From: Bacteriovoracia bacterium
GTDB taxonomy: Bacteria; Bdellovibrionota; Bacteriovoracia; Bacteriovoracales; Bacteriovoracaceae
Direction: 5' to 3'
Assembly: GCA_030431635.1 (NCBI GenBank)
Contig: JAUIIL010000008.1
Location: 124,001-188,000 of the forward strand
Length of the DNA: 64,000 nt
The notes beneath the pieces are model-generated. The model saw only the letters and a program-made list of their open reading frames with translations, was not told the DNA's origin and made no database searches. Numbering within the stretch: the first letter of the stretch is position 1; each line of letters begins with the position of its first letter. Shown piece after piece: positions 53,325-61,955 of the stretch. Both the position numbers and the translations under genes were made by a program.

Positions 53325-53849
53325 ATGAATCAAAAAGGCCAATCAAGCATTGAGTTTATTTTAAGCATGGGATTTGTTTTTGCGATGTTTTTTCTTTTTG
53401 TTAACCAAGCTTTCAATTTTACAATCGGCTATCTTGGCCATTACGCGACCTTTATGGCCAGTCGTGCCTTTATGGCCCACGATAATGGTAGCATGAATAA
53501 TTATGGGAGCATTATGAATGATGCCCAAGTAATGGGAAGAAGGGTTTTTAATCGTTATCAACTTCCAGTGTTTATTGGAGAGTCTGCTGGAGAGGTACAA
53601 TTTAATAGACCTGATCAGGGAGTTTTTTATGAATTCACTGGTGCGTACTTTAGATTTCAAAGACCTTTTTCTACTTATAAATTTTTTGGTGGTGATGTTA
53701 AAATTGATTTATTAACAGAGTCGTTCTTAGGAAAAGAGCCAACCAGATATGAATGCCGTCAACAATTGTGTCAAGCTGTGAGTGGTGGAGAGTGTGGGGC
53801 CAATTCTGAGGTTTTAAAGCATTCAACTTTATATGATAATGGATGTTAG
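53325..53849 (+). CDS. TadE-like pseudopilin
   Basis: 174 residues, N-terminus MNQKGQSSIEFILSMGF (class III leader), a hydrophobic helix to about residue 30, then a soluble domain with four Cys near the end (CRQQLCQAVSGGEC..., final C174). TadE/TadF minor pilins are of this size and layout and are cut by the Tad peptidase. GAGAGG precedes the ATG. Confidence 0.75.
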   Translation: MNQKGQSSIEFILSMGFVFAMFFLFVNQAFNFTIGYLGHYATFMASRAFMAHDNGSMNNYGSIMNDAQVMGRRVFNRYQLPVFIGESAGEVQFNRPDQGVFYEFTGAYFRFQRPFSTYKFFGGDVKIDLLTESFLGKEPTRYECRQQLCQAVSGGECGANSEVLKHSTLYDNGC

Positions 53850-54383
53850 ATGAATAATAATAAAGGTCAGGCTCTTATTGAGTTTATTTTTTATCTTCCT
53901 GCACTCATGATTCTTTATTTCATTATTTTATCAATTGGAAATTCTATTAATGGTTCTATTAATCAACAAAAAGTTTCTCGAGGATACTATTTTGCAAGAA
54001 TAAAAAACAACTCCTACGTTCCTAAACCTGAATGGAATAGGGCCAATGGATACCCTGCTGATTGGCAGCTATTTGGAATGTCTGTATTGGGTTACAAAAT
54101 AAATACTTTCGGTGAGAGCGAAGAAGGAGATAACCCAGAGTCCGCTTGCTATAGAACTCCTCTGGCGAGTATTCCAACAAATTCTAGACAAATTGCTTCA
54201 AGTACTAATGCCCCTAAGGCACTTACAGATCCTGGTTGTGAAGAACCCTATGAGGAGCCTAGAACTCAAAACATTAGGGTTTATACAGTATTTGGAATCT
54301 GTGGGGCCACCTATCAAAATGTGGGGGGAGTTATCTCTGTTAGGTCGGATTCTTCTAATGTTCAAGGCTGTTTGATCAACTAG
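53850..54383 (+). CDS. TadE/TadF-like pseudopilin
   Basis: 177 residues, N-terminus MNNNKGQALIEFIFYLPAL (class III leader with Glu), one hydrophobic helix to about 30, then a soluble domain with paired Cys (C90, C129, C149, C174 approximately). It starts at the base after the previous stop. Together with the four other leaders, it forms a set of five putative peptidase substrates. Confidence 0.75.
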   Translation: MNNNKGQALIEFIFYLPALMILYFIILSIGNSINGSINQQKVSRGYYFARIKNNSYVPKPEWNRANGYPADWQLFGMSVLGYKINTFGESEEGDNPESACYRTPLASIPTNSRQIASSTNAPKALTDPGCEEPYEEPRTQNIRVYTVFGICGATYQNVGGVISVRSDSSNVQGCLIN

Positions 54384-54466
54384 GTAGTTTTTGCCACTGC
54401 GTTGTTTCTTTCTGCTCAATGATAAAATAAAAGTGAACAACTGTATCCTAAATAAAGGAATTTATT

Positions 54467-55294
54467 ATGAATAGCCGTGCATTTACGCTTAGTTTAATCA
54501 TTGCTGGTGTTGCCATGTTTATGGTTTGGTCTTACCTCGATGGTAAAGAAGCACAGTTTGTTGAAGAATACGGTGAACCAGTTGCTGTTGTTGTGGCCAG
54601 TGAAGATATTAAAGAGCTTGAACTCCTTGATGATAGAAAAGTTCAGACAATTAATGTTCCTAAAAAATTTGTTCAACCTGGGGCGCTTAAAAAAGTTGAA
54701 GAAGTTTATAATACATACGCAGCCGTTCCTGTTTTAAAGGGAGAGCAGATAACAAAGACTAGAGTTGTTCATCCTGGAGGAAGAACAGGACTCGCGAGTC
54801 AAATTGCCGTGGGGAAAAGAGCACTTTCAATCAGAGTTAATGATGTGACTTCAGTTGGGAAATTATTAAAACCAGGAGATAGGGTTGATGTTATTTCAAT
54901 GATTGACTATGCTGGTGGACGTAAAGATCGCCTGAAGGTGAAAACAGTTTTACAAGATGTCCTTGTTCTCTCAACGGGACTTAAAGTGACAAATGCCATT
55001 CCCTTAATTGGTCTCAAGCAAGCAGATGAGTTTGCTAAGAAAAATTTAAGTACTTACACCACATACAATACAGTTACTTTAGAGTTAACTCCTTTTGAAG
55101 TTCAAAAAATTGCTTTTTTAGAATCAATTGGAAGTTCTTTAAGGCTTTCTTTAAGAAATAATGATGACAAGAAAATAGAGAGAATTGGTGGCACAAGGAT
55201 GTTTGACGTTCTAGGTGAAGATGCGGGAGAAGCGAAGGCTTTTTTTGCTGAACAACAAGCTAGGGCAAGTCAAAATCAAAGAGGAGGCCGATGA
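54467..55294 (+). CDS. cpaB: Flp pilus assembly protein CpaB/RcpC
   Basis: 275 residues: one N-terminal TM (about 7-22), a SAF-type beta-clip domain (VAVVVASEDIKELELL near 38, PVLKGEQITKTRV near 86) and the RcpC/CpaB domain (GKRALSIRVNDVTSVG near 115, LKPGDRVDVISMI near 135). It is a periplasmic part of the Tad secretion channel. Its end overlaps the secretin gene by 4 bases. Confidence 0.9.
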   Translation: MNSRAFTLSLIIAGVAMFMVWSYLDGKEAQFVEEYGEPVAVVVASEDIKELELLDDRKVQTINVPKKFVQPGALKKVEEVYNTYAAVPVLKGEQITKTRVVHPGGRTGLASQIAVGKRALSIRVNDVTSVGKLLKPGDRVDVISMIDYAGGRKDRLKVKTVLQDVLVLSTGLKVTNAIPLIGLKQADEFAKKNLSTYTTYNTVTLELTPFEVQKIAFLESIGSSLRLSLRNNDDKKIERIGGTRMFDVLGEDAGEAKAFFAEQQARASQNQRGGR

Positions 55295-56781
55295 AACTTT
55301 TTCTATTATTCATAAGTTTTGCCCTATTTGCTCAAACTCCTAAAGTTCCTGAGGAGGAGCTTGAAGTAGAGCTTGGGATTGATAAACCAGTAAAACTGGA
55401 TTTTGCTTTCTCTACCAAAGTTTTGGTGGGAAATAACTCTGTATTAGACCTAACTCTTATTCCTCAAAGAAGAGAAGTTATCTTAAAGGGAATGAAAGAA
55501 GGAAAAACTTCTGTCACCATTAGAAATACAGTAGGTGACATAAAAAAACGCTATATCGTGAAAGTAAAATCTTCGGCCAATTCAAAAGTCGTGAAAGAAT
55601 TAAAAGAATTTCTAGGTAAAGTAGAAGGGTTAGAAATTGCCATTAAAGGTGGAAAAGTTGTTGTTGAAGGTTTTATTGTGGTTCCTGATGATATTGGTTT
55701 AGTTTCTATCATCCTAAGTAAGTACCCTGATGTCATAAATCTCGTTCAACTCTCTCCACAATCTCAAAGAGTGATAGCAAGAAAAGTTAAAGATGAATTA
55801 GGAAGAAATGGGCTTAAGGATGTGAACGTTAGGGTTGTTAATGGGACTTTTTGGCTTGAAGGTGTTGTTGGCAGTAATGAACAGAAAAAATTTGCAATGG
55901 ATATCGCAGAAGCCTATATCCCTGGGAGAATAACCTCTTTAAGAGAGAGAGCAGGAGAAGTAGGTGGTTCTATTCAAAATAGGGCCCCAATTATTAACTT
56001 TTTATCTGTAAATGAGAAAACTCAACCACCACCAGCGAAAAAAATGGTAAAAGTGACGACTCAATTTGTTGAGCTTTCAAAAGATTATCTGCGACAGTTT
56101 GCCTTCCAGTGGCAACCGCTAATCGGCCAGGATAATAGTTCTATTTCAATTAACAGAGATAGCGATGGGACAGTGAATACAAATTCAAGCAATACCTTGA
56201 GTGCAACAATTTCTAATCTTTTTCCAAAGCTAGAATCTGCTAAAAATGCTGGATACGCGAGGATTATTCAATCGGGTATGATTATTGTTCAAGATGGAGG
56301 GAATGCTGCTTCTTTGAAGAAAACATCAGTTATCAACTTCCCTGTGGGAAGTGGTGAGACACAAAGAGTTGTTAAGGCAGAGATTGGTTTTAGCTTAGAT
56401 GTGAACGCAAAAATTCTTGATCAAGAAAAAGTAGAGTTAGGGCCAAATATTTCCATTACTCTTAACTCTGGTACTGAAGCATCTCCTATCGAATCTAAAA
56501 ATGAAGTCAAAACGGTATTAGTTGTAAAATCAAAAGAATCCGCGGTTATAGGTGGTGTTGTTCAAGGTGAGTCAAGAACGGCTTATGATAAAAACCCTCC
56601 CTTTGGTGGAGGTGGAGCTCAAACAGATTCAGGAGCAACACCTTTATTTGATTTAACAAAATCTAAATCTTATACCAATCAAAAGAATCAGTTTGCTATT
56701 TTCATGACGCCAGAAATTATTGCTTCAGCTTCAGAGGGTAGTGAAGAAATTAGAAGAAAATTTAGAAAAAGAAGTAGGTAG
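55291..56781 (+). CDS. cpaC: Tad secretin CpaC/RcpA
   Basis: 496 residues: signal peptide (1-14), the pilus N-terminal secretin domain (about 30-90, KVLVGNNSVLDL), a BON-like segment (about 95-200) and the secretin domain (about 260-490) with GSGMI-like IIQSGMIIVQDG and the final KNQFAIFMTPEI. It forms the outer-membrane pore for the Flp pilus. Shorter final segment than PilQ. The CpaE-F fusion gene follows after 6 bases. Confidence 0.92.
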   Translation: MKLFLLFISFALFAQTPKVPEEELEVELGIDKPVKLDFAFSTKVLVGNNSVLDLTLIPQRREVILKGMKEGKTSVTIRNTVGDIKKRYIVKVKSSANSKVVKELKEFLGKVEGLEIAIKGGKVVVEGFIVVPDDIGLVSIILSKYPDVINLVQLSPQSQRVIARKVKDELGRNGLKDVNVRVVNGTFWLEGVVGSNEQKKFAMDIAEAYIPGRITSLRERAGEVGGSIQNRAPIINFLSVNEKTQPPPAKKMVKVTTQFVELSKDYLRQFAFQWQPLIGQDNSSISINRDSDGTVNTNSSNTLSATISNLFPKLESAKNAGYARIIQSGMIIVQDGGNAASLKKTSVINFPVGSGETQRVVKAEIGFSLDVNAKILDQEKVELGPNISITLNSGTEASPIESKNEVKTVLVVKSKESAVIGGVVQGESRTAYDKNPPFGGGGAQTDSGATPLFDLTKSKSYTNQKNQFAIFMTPEIIASASEGSEEIRRKFRKRSR

Positions 56782-56787
56782 TAGAAA

Positions 56788-58890
56788 ATGGCCGGACATA
56801 TTATTAGTGTAATTGGTGGAAAAGGGGGAGTCGGAAAATCTCAGTTTGCCGCCAATCTTGCTTTTGCCTTTGCTCAGGAGAATAGGGCCAAAACTCTTCT
56901 TCTTGATTTTGATCAAAAGGCCAGTGGGGATCAAAACCTTATAACTGGTATGCGCTCCAAAAAGACAATAAAAGATTTATCTGAGTTTAATGGAGCGATC
57001 GATCCGAGAACAATCATGCAATTTATTACAACTCATAAAATGGGAGTTTCTTATATAGGAATGCCAAACGATCAGACAGCTGCCTCTCAAATAAATGTTG
57101 ATGGTCTAGGAAAACCACTAAAGGCCATGCAAAATCTTTTTCCTGTAACTGTTATTGATGTTGGAAGTGAGTTAAATGATCTAACTCTTAAGGCCTTGGA
57201 GTTTTCTACCCTTATTTTTATAGTGGTAACTCCAGACTTATTGGCAGCGAACCAAACAAAGAGACTTTATTCGGAACTGATCACAATGCTTTTTCCAAAA
57301 GAAATGCTTCAAGTTGTAATGAATAGCTATGTGAAAGGACATCCTGTAAGCCCAGAAGTGATAGGTCGCCAAATCGGAAAACCTGTTTTTTCAATTTTGG
57401 CCAAAGATGAACAAACATGTGCGGGAGCTTTATCAAGAAGTACTCCAGTCATGGCCGTGGCCAAGAATTCTTCTTACGCAAAATCAGTTATTGAAACTGT
57501 TAGGAAACTTAATCAAAAAAATGTTTTAAAAGCGTTAGAGAAAATTGCAAAACCAGAGAGTGTCGGGCAGAAAAAAGAGAAGGGTGATTCTAAAACTCAA
57601 GAGAAAGCTTCTAATGCTTGGAATGCATTAAAAGTGAGAATTCACCGTTCACTAGTGGAAGAGATGGATCTTAAAAAAACGGATGATAGTGATCCAAAGG
57701 CAAAAATCATTTTACGAGAGCAAACAAAAAAACTTGTTGTTGAGCTTTTAGGTAAAGAAGATACCAAGGGAATTCTTAATACTAGAGAAGATATGAACAA
57801 AGTGGTGAAAGAGATACTTGATGAAGCTCTTGGACTAGGACCACTCGAGGATATGTTGGCCGATAAATCAATTTCTGAAATTATGGTCGTTGGCCCAGAT
57901 AGAATTTTCTATGAACAAAGTGGAAAAGTAAAAATGAGTGATGTTGTTTTTACGAGTGATAGGCAAGCCCTTAACGTGATTGAAAGAATTGTTGCTCCTA
58001 TTGGTCGAAGGATTGATGAAAAAACTCCATATGTGGATGCAAGACTTCCTGACGGTTCAAGAGTTCATGCGATTATCCCCCCTTGTTCTCTTGATGGATG
58101 TACAATTACAATAAGAAAATTTCCAGAAAACAGACTCACTTATAAAGATCTCGTCAAATTTGGTTCAATGACTGAAGCCATGGCCGATTTTTTAAGAATT
58201 TCTGTTGAAGCCCACCGAAATATTGTTGTTTCTGGTGGAACTGGTTCAGGGAAAACAACTTTAATTAATATGTTAGGTGGGTTTATTCCTGCAAATGAAA
58301 GAATTATTACCGTAGAGGATTCAGCAGAACTTGATTTTCCTCAAGTTCATGTGGTGAGACTTGAAACAAGACCTCCTTCATTAGAAGGTGATGGTGAAAT
58401 TGATATTAGAACTCTTGTGAAGCAAACTTTGAGGATGAGACCTGATAGAATTGTGGTTGGAGAGTGTCGTGGTGGTGAGACTCTTGACATGCTTCAAGCG
58501 ATGAACACTGGGCACGATGGTTCCATGACAACAGTTCACTCAAATAGTCCAAGAGATGCGATGAGCAGGTTAGAAACTCTTGTTCAGTATGCAGGTGCTG
58601 GTTTATCACCCAAAGCGATTAAGGAGATGATAGCCTCAGCAGTTCATATGGTTATTCAACAATCTCGTCTAGAAGATGGTTCGAGAAAAATTTTAAATAT
58701 AACAGAAATTGGTGGAATGCAGGGAGAAGTGATCACCCTTCAAGATATTTTTACTTACAAGCAAGAAGGAATGAGTAAGCAAGGAAAGATTGAAGGCAAA
58801 TTTCAGGCTTCGGGGTTCATTCCTAAATTTATAGAGACTCTTGAAAAGAAAGGTTACAAAGTTCCTCGTGGACTTTTTTCAAATACTTAG
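56788..58890 (+). CDS. CpaE-CpaF (TadZ-TadA) fusion ATPase
   Basis: 700 residues, two ATPases that are usually separate genes. Residues 1-250 are MinD/ParA-like: GGKGGVGKSQFA (deviant Walker A with Lys12), LLLDFDQKASGD near 39 and TVIDVGSEL near 119; this is the TadZ/CpaE localisation factor. After a charged linker (about 250-290) comes a complete TadA/CpaF secretion ATPase: EIMVVGPDRIFYE near 365, Walker A GGTGSGKTT near 483, the Asp-box region and RIVVGECRGGE near 552, then TTVHSNSPRDA near 579. No stop or frameshift separates the halves. Confidence 0.92.
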   Translation: MAGHIISVIGGKGGVGKSQFAANLAFAFAQENRAKTLLLDFDQKASGDQNLITGMRSKKTIKDLSEFNGAIDPRTIMQFITTHKMGVSYIGMPNDQTAASQINVDGLGKPLKAMQNLFPVTVIDVGSELNDLTLKALEFSTLIFIVVTPDLLAANQTKRLYSELITMLFPKEMLQVVMNSYVKGHPVSPEVIGRQIGKPVFSILAKDEQTCAGALSRSTPVMAVAKNSSYAKSVIETVRKLNQKNVLKALEKIAKPESVGQKKEKGDSKTQEKASNAWNALKVRIHRSLVEEMDLKKTDDSDPKAKIILREQTKKLVVELLGKEDTKGILNTREDMNKVVKEILDEALGLGPLEDMLADKSISEIMVVGPDRIFYEQSGKVKMSDVVFTSDRQALNVIERIVAPIGRRIDEKTPYVDARLPDGSRVHAIIPPCSLDGCTITIRKFPENRLTYKDLVKFGSMTEAMADFLRISVEAHRNIVVSGGTGSGKTTLINMLGGFIPANERIITVEDSAELDFPQVHVVRLETRPPSLEGDGEIDIRTLVKQTLRMRPDRIVVGECRGGETLDMLQAMNTGHDGSMTTVHSNSPRDAMSRLETLVQYAGAGLSPKAIKEMIASAVHMVIQQSRLEDGSRKILNITEIGGMQGEVITLQDIFTYKQEGMSKQGKIEGKFQASGFIPKFIETLEKKGYKVPRGLFSNT

Positions 58891-58899
58891 GAAAAGAGG

Positions 58900-59793
58900 A
58901 TGGATGCTTTTTTTATTCATATTTTAGGAAAGATGGGCACAGCAGCTTCAGTTGCTCTACTTTTTTTCTTTTATGCATATAAAAATAGTGAAAAATTATT
59001 CAAATGGTTTGAAGAGCAAACCTATGGGACAAGAGATTATGTCATGAATAAGTGTGAGCTTATTCATTACGAAATTGAAGAAAGGAAGATTACTTACATT
59101 CTTCTGCTCTTAATCTTTGGTCCTCCTGTGATTTTTATTAGTTCTTTTTCTTTATTTGGTTATTTTGGTTTTGGTTTCTTTTTAGGTGTTGTTTTTGGTT
59201 TTGTAGGTTGGAAGCTTCCTCGACCCTTTATGGATTTTTTAGAAAAAAGAAGACAAAAACAATATGAACAGCAGATGGTAGATGGACTTAATTTGTTATC
59301 TAACGGATTAAGGGCAGGACTATCCCTTCCTCAATCGTTAGGAATGGTTATTGATGAACTCCCAGCTCCTATTTCAGAAGAGTTTAATCTTGTTTTACAG
59401 CAAAATAAAATTGGAGTTCCATTGGAGGAGTGCTTTGAAGATCTTGTGAGAAGAGTTCCGACAGAAGATAATGAGATGTTTGTGACAAGTGTAAATATTC
59501 TAAGGGAAACCGGTGGTAATCTTTCTGAGGTTTTTGATACCATCACTGATATTATCCGTGAGAGAATTAGGCTTAAGCAAAAAATCGAAGCTTTTGTTGC
59601 TCAAGGTAAGTTTCAAGGGGGAACGATTTTTTCAATGCCTTTCATTTTGTTAATAGTTTATAGCCAAATAGATCCTGACAATTTTGTTTTGATTTGGACT
59701 CACCCAGCTGGGATTATCATGATGATTGTGGCCCTCGGTCTAAACTTATTAGGGGGTTACATGATTTTAAAAGTGACAGAAATAAAGGCGTAA
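58900..59793 (+). CDS. tadB: Tad pilus inner-membrane platform protein (TadB-like, T2SF domain)
   Basis: 297 residues: two TM segments in the first 110 residues, a cytoplasmic T2SF helical domain (about 128-250, LLSNGLRAGLSLPQSLG near 135 and ETGGNLSEVFD near 203) and two TM helices at the end. Normally a TadB/TadC pair forms the platform; only this one is visible. It follows the fusion gene by 9 bases. Confidence 0.88.
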   Translation: MDAFFIHILGKMGTAASVALLFFFYAYKNSEKLFKWFEEQTYGTRDYVMNKCELIHYEIEERKITYILLLLIFGPPVIFISSFSLFGYFGFGFFLGVVFGFVGWKLPRPFMDFLEKRRQKQYEQQMVDGLNLLSNGLRAGLSLPQSLGMVIDELPAPISEEFNLVLQQNKIGVPLEECFEDLVRRVPTEDNEMFVTSVNILRETGGNLSEVFDTITDIIRERIRLKQKIEAFVAQGKFQGGTIFSMPFILLIVYSQIDPDNFVLIWTHPAGIIMMIVALGLNLLGGYMILKVTEIKA

Positions 59794-59809
59794 ATAAGAC
59801 AAGAATGAC

Positions 59810-59837
59810 TAAAGTTACTTGGTATGATGACCGATAA
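59810..59837 (+). promoter_or_regulatory. Sigma-28 (FliA)-like promoter of the YD-repeat gene
   Basis: TAAAGTTA (59810-59817), 12 bases, ACCGATAA (59830-59837): 7/8 and 7/8 matches to the enterobacterial FliA consensus with one extra spacer base. It is the best such site in the window and lies 46 bases before the ATG. Confidence 0.6.
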
Positions 59838-59883
59838 TAGTATGAGAAAATAAAGAGAGTGACTTCTTTATAAGGATAGAGAA

Positions 59884-61527
59884 ATGAGAAATTTTAGCAA
59901 GTTAATGATCTTCTTTGTAACAGCTTCAGCTTTTGCGGGTGTTAACCTAAAGAATGGAAATTTTTATATTTCCTATACTGATATTGTTGTTCCTGGGGGA
60001 GGGAAGAAACTTGAAATTACGAGAACCTATAACTCAAAAGCAACTGACATGGGATGGTTTGGTTTTGGTTGGGGATCTCCCTATGAAACGAGACTAGAAC
60101 TTTCAGCGGATGGTTCTGTGGTTGTTCATGAGAATGGTGCAGGGGGGAGAACTCGTTTTACCCCTAAAGCAAAAATCGATCCTGCTTCTGCTGCTGAAAA
60201 AATTGTAAGCGCAATGAGAAAGAAAACAACTATTACTGATGAAGCAGCAAAAAGACTTATTGATAGATTAAAATCAAATGCTGAACTAAGACATCAGTAC
60301 GCTCTTAATTTTGGAGTTAAATCAAAACTTTCTGATGGAACAGTTTTGTATTCAAATGAGAGAGGTTTACAAGAGTTACATAAACTAAAATCTGGTTTTA
60401 TGAGATCCTTTAACGATGGAAACAAAGAATATTTTGATGAAAAAGGGCGTCTCATCAAATCTGAAGACAAAAACAAGTATTCTGTTAGTCTTACTTACAA
60501 TAAAACGGGAGAACTTGAGGCGATTAAAGATTCTCAAGCAAAACAACTTTTCTTCAGCTGGTATCCAGATGGGCGCGTTAAGCATATTTGGTCAGCAGGG
60601 GATAAGAAAACGTTGTATAAGTATAAAGAAAAAGATCTCACTTATTCTCAGGATATAGCAGGAAACGTTTATAAGTATGAATATGATAAAAATCACAATA
60701 TGGTTGTTATTGATTATTCAGAAAATAAAAACGCTAAGGGTCGTGAGAAAATGACGATTGATTACGAACCAAAAACATTTTTTGTTTCAAAAATCCAAGA
60801 CAGAAATGGTGATGTGACAAAATATAAGTATGGTTCTGATCCAAAAAATCCAGATCTTCACTATTGGACAGACGTGACGAAGAAAGGTTTTGATGGAAAA
60901 GAGTTAACGAACAAGTACGAGTATGAAATCAGAACTCGTCCAGATGGATCTCAGTACACTTATAGAATTGCAACAAAAATTAATAATATTGATACGGAAA
61001 CAATTTATTCAGAATGTTGCGGTCTTCCTCTAAAAATTTCAAGAGGTAAGCATGTAACTAATTTTGAATACAATGACAAAGGTCTTCTGACGAAGAAGAA
61101 CTCAACCCGTGGTGATTTTGTTAAAATTGATTACGATAAGCAATTGAACAAAATAGCCAAAGTTGAAAACAATGATGGTTGGACTAAGTTTGACTATGAT
61201 GGAAAAGGAAACCTAAAGAAAGCAGTCAATAGTAAAGGAAAAGCTGTTCTTCTTATTTATGATAGAAAAGGTCGTATTACAAAAATGGTAGATCAGGATA
61301 AGAAGAGTAATAAGAGAAGAACTCTTGCTTTTACTTATAATGCCATGGGGAAACCAGTTGAAATTGAAATGGATAAAGTTGGTAAAATTGATGTTAAATA
61401 CGATAATTATGGAGAGATTAAGAAAGTCGAGTCTAAGGCAGGTCATAAAATGGCCCTTCAAGTGACTCAAGCTTTCCAAAATTTGCTCTCAATTGTTAAG
61501 CCAGCAGGTGTTAACCTAAATATGTAG
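59884..61527 (+). CDS. Secreted YD-repeat (RHS-type) protein, probable Bd0109 counterpart
   Basis: 547 residues: signal peptide (1-18, ending AFAG), an N-terminal DUF6531-like region (GGGKKLEITRTYNSKATDMGWFGFGWG, in parts, near 37-60) and YD/RHS-type repeats from about 190 to 530 (SVSLTYNKTGELEAI, YKYEYDKNHNMVVIDY, FDYDGKGNLKKAV, LLIYDRKGRITKMV). There is no C-terminal toxin domain or RHS core end, so it is unlike a polymorphic toxin. Placed directly after tadB and before a tiny secreted-protein gene, as I recall for bd0109/bd0108 of B. bacteriovorus. It may bind sugars or pilus components. Confidence 0.8.
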   Translation: MRNFSKLMIFFVTASAFAGVNLKNGNFYISYTDIVVPGGGKKLEITRTYNSKATDMGWFGFGWGSPYETRLELSADGSVVVHENGAGGRTRFTPKAKIDPASAAEKIVSAMRKKTTITDEAAKRLIDRLKSNAELRHQYALNFGVKSKLSDGTVLYSNERGLQELHKLKSGFMRSFNDGNKEYFDEKGRLIKSEDKNKYSVSLTYNKTGELEAIKDSQAKQLFFSWYPDGRVKHIWSAGDKKTLYKYKEKDLTYSQDIAGNVYKYEYDKNHNMVVIDYSENKNAKGREKMTIDYEPKTFFVSKIQDRNGDVTKYKYGSDPKNPDLHYWTDVTKKGFDGKELTNKYEYEIRTRPDGSQYTYRIATKINNIDTETIYSECCGLPLKISRGKHVTNFEYNDKGLLTKKNSTRGDFVKIDYDKQLNKIAKVENNDGWTKFDYDGKGNLKKAVNSKGKAVLLIYDRKGRITKMVDQDKKSNKRRTLAFTYNAMGKPVEIEMDKVGKIDVKYDNYGEIKKVESKAGHKMALQVTQAFQNLLSIVKPAGVNLNM

Positions 61528-61563
61528 GCCAGGCAAAAACAGTAAAGAGAGCAGGAGGAAATA

Positions 61564-61752
61564 ATGAAATTAGTACTTTTAACGGCCATTCTAGTAAGCT
61601 TTGTTTCAATTTCTCAAGTGAAAGCTGAGGATTGTGAGACGCTTTTTGATGGAAACAGAAGTGTTTCAGGAAAAGGTGGAGATGCTCCTAAAGAGACAAA
61701 GTGTAAAGATGCTGATGGTAATGAAATTGAGTGTTCAACAACACAAAAATAA
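61564..61752 (+). CDS. Tiny secreted protein, positional analog of Bd0108
   Basis: 62 residues: signal peptide (1-21, cut after VKA), then a mature part of about 41 residues with three Cys (EDCETLF, TKCKD, IECST), Gly- and Lys-rich. Strong AGGAGGA ribosome site 6 bases before ATG. It starts 36 bases after the YD-repeat stop, so both should be on one mRNA, which ends at the terminator at 61791-61818. No family recognised. Sequence homology to Bd0108 is not visible to me; the analogy is by position, size and export. Confidence 0.65.
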   Translation: MKLVLLTAILVSFVSISQVKAEDCETLFDGNRSVSGKGGDAPKETKCKDADGNEIECSTTQK

Positions 61753-61790
61753 TTACTGAACGATATTTTATTTTTTAAAGTTATATTGAA

Positions 61791-61818
61791 AAACCCACTC
61801 ATTTAAGTGGGTTTTTTT
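61791..61818 (+). terminator. Intrinsic terminator after the tiny secreted protein
   Basis: ACCCACT and AGTGGGT (7-bp stem, 6-base loop) followed by seven T. It ends the Tad/YD-repeat transcript. The 137 bases to the next gene hold AT-rich DNA and no strong promoter that I can identify. Confidence 0.9.
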
Positions 61819-61955
61819 GTTTTCATCTCTGTTGACCACTTTTAATGAATGAAAATGTCTAAAAATGGAACAGTTTTTTATAAAGATTTTAGTCAGTACT
61901 AATAATAATTACAATTCATTGTGCTTTTTTTTCATAAGCATCTTATGATGAATTT

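Noticed and set aside
59884-61527. RHS polymorphic toxin with immunity protein at 61564
   Set aside because: The protein lacks the conserved RHS core end and any C-terminal toxin domain, and the small downstream protein has a signal peptide, unlike a typical cytoplasmic immunity protein.
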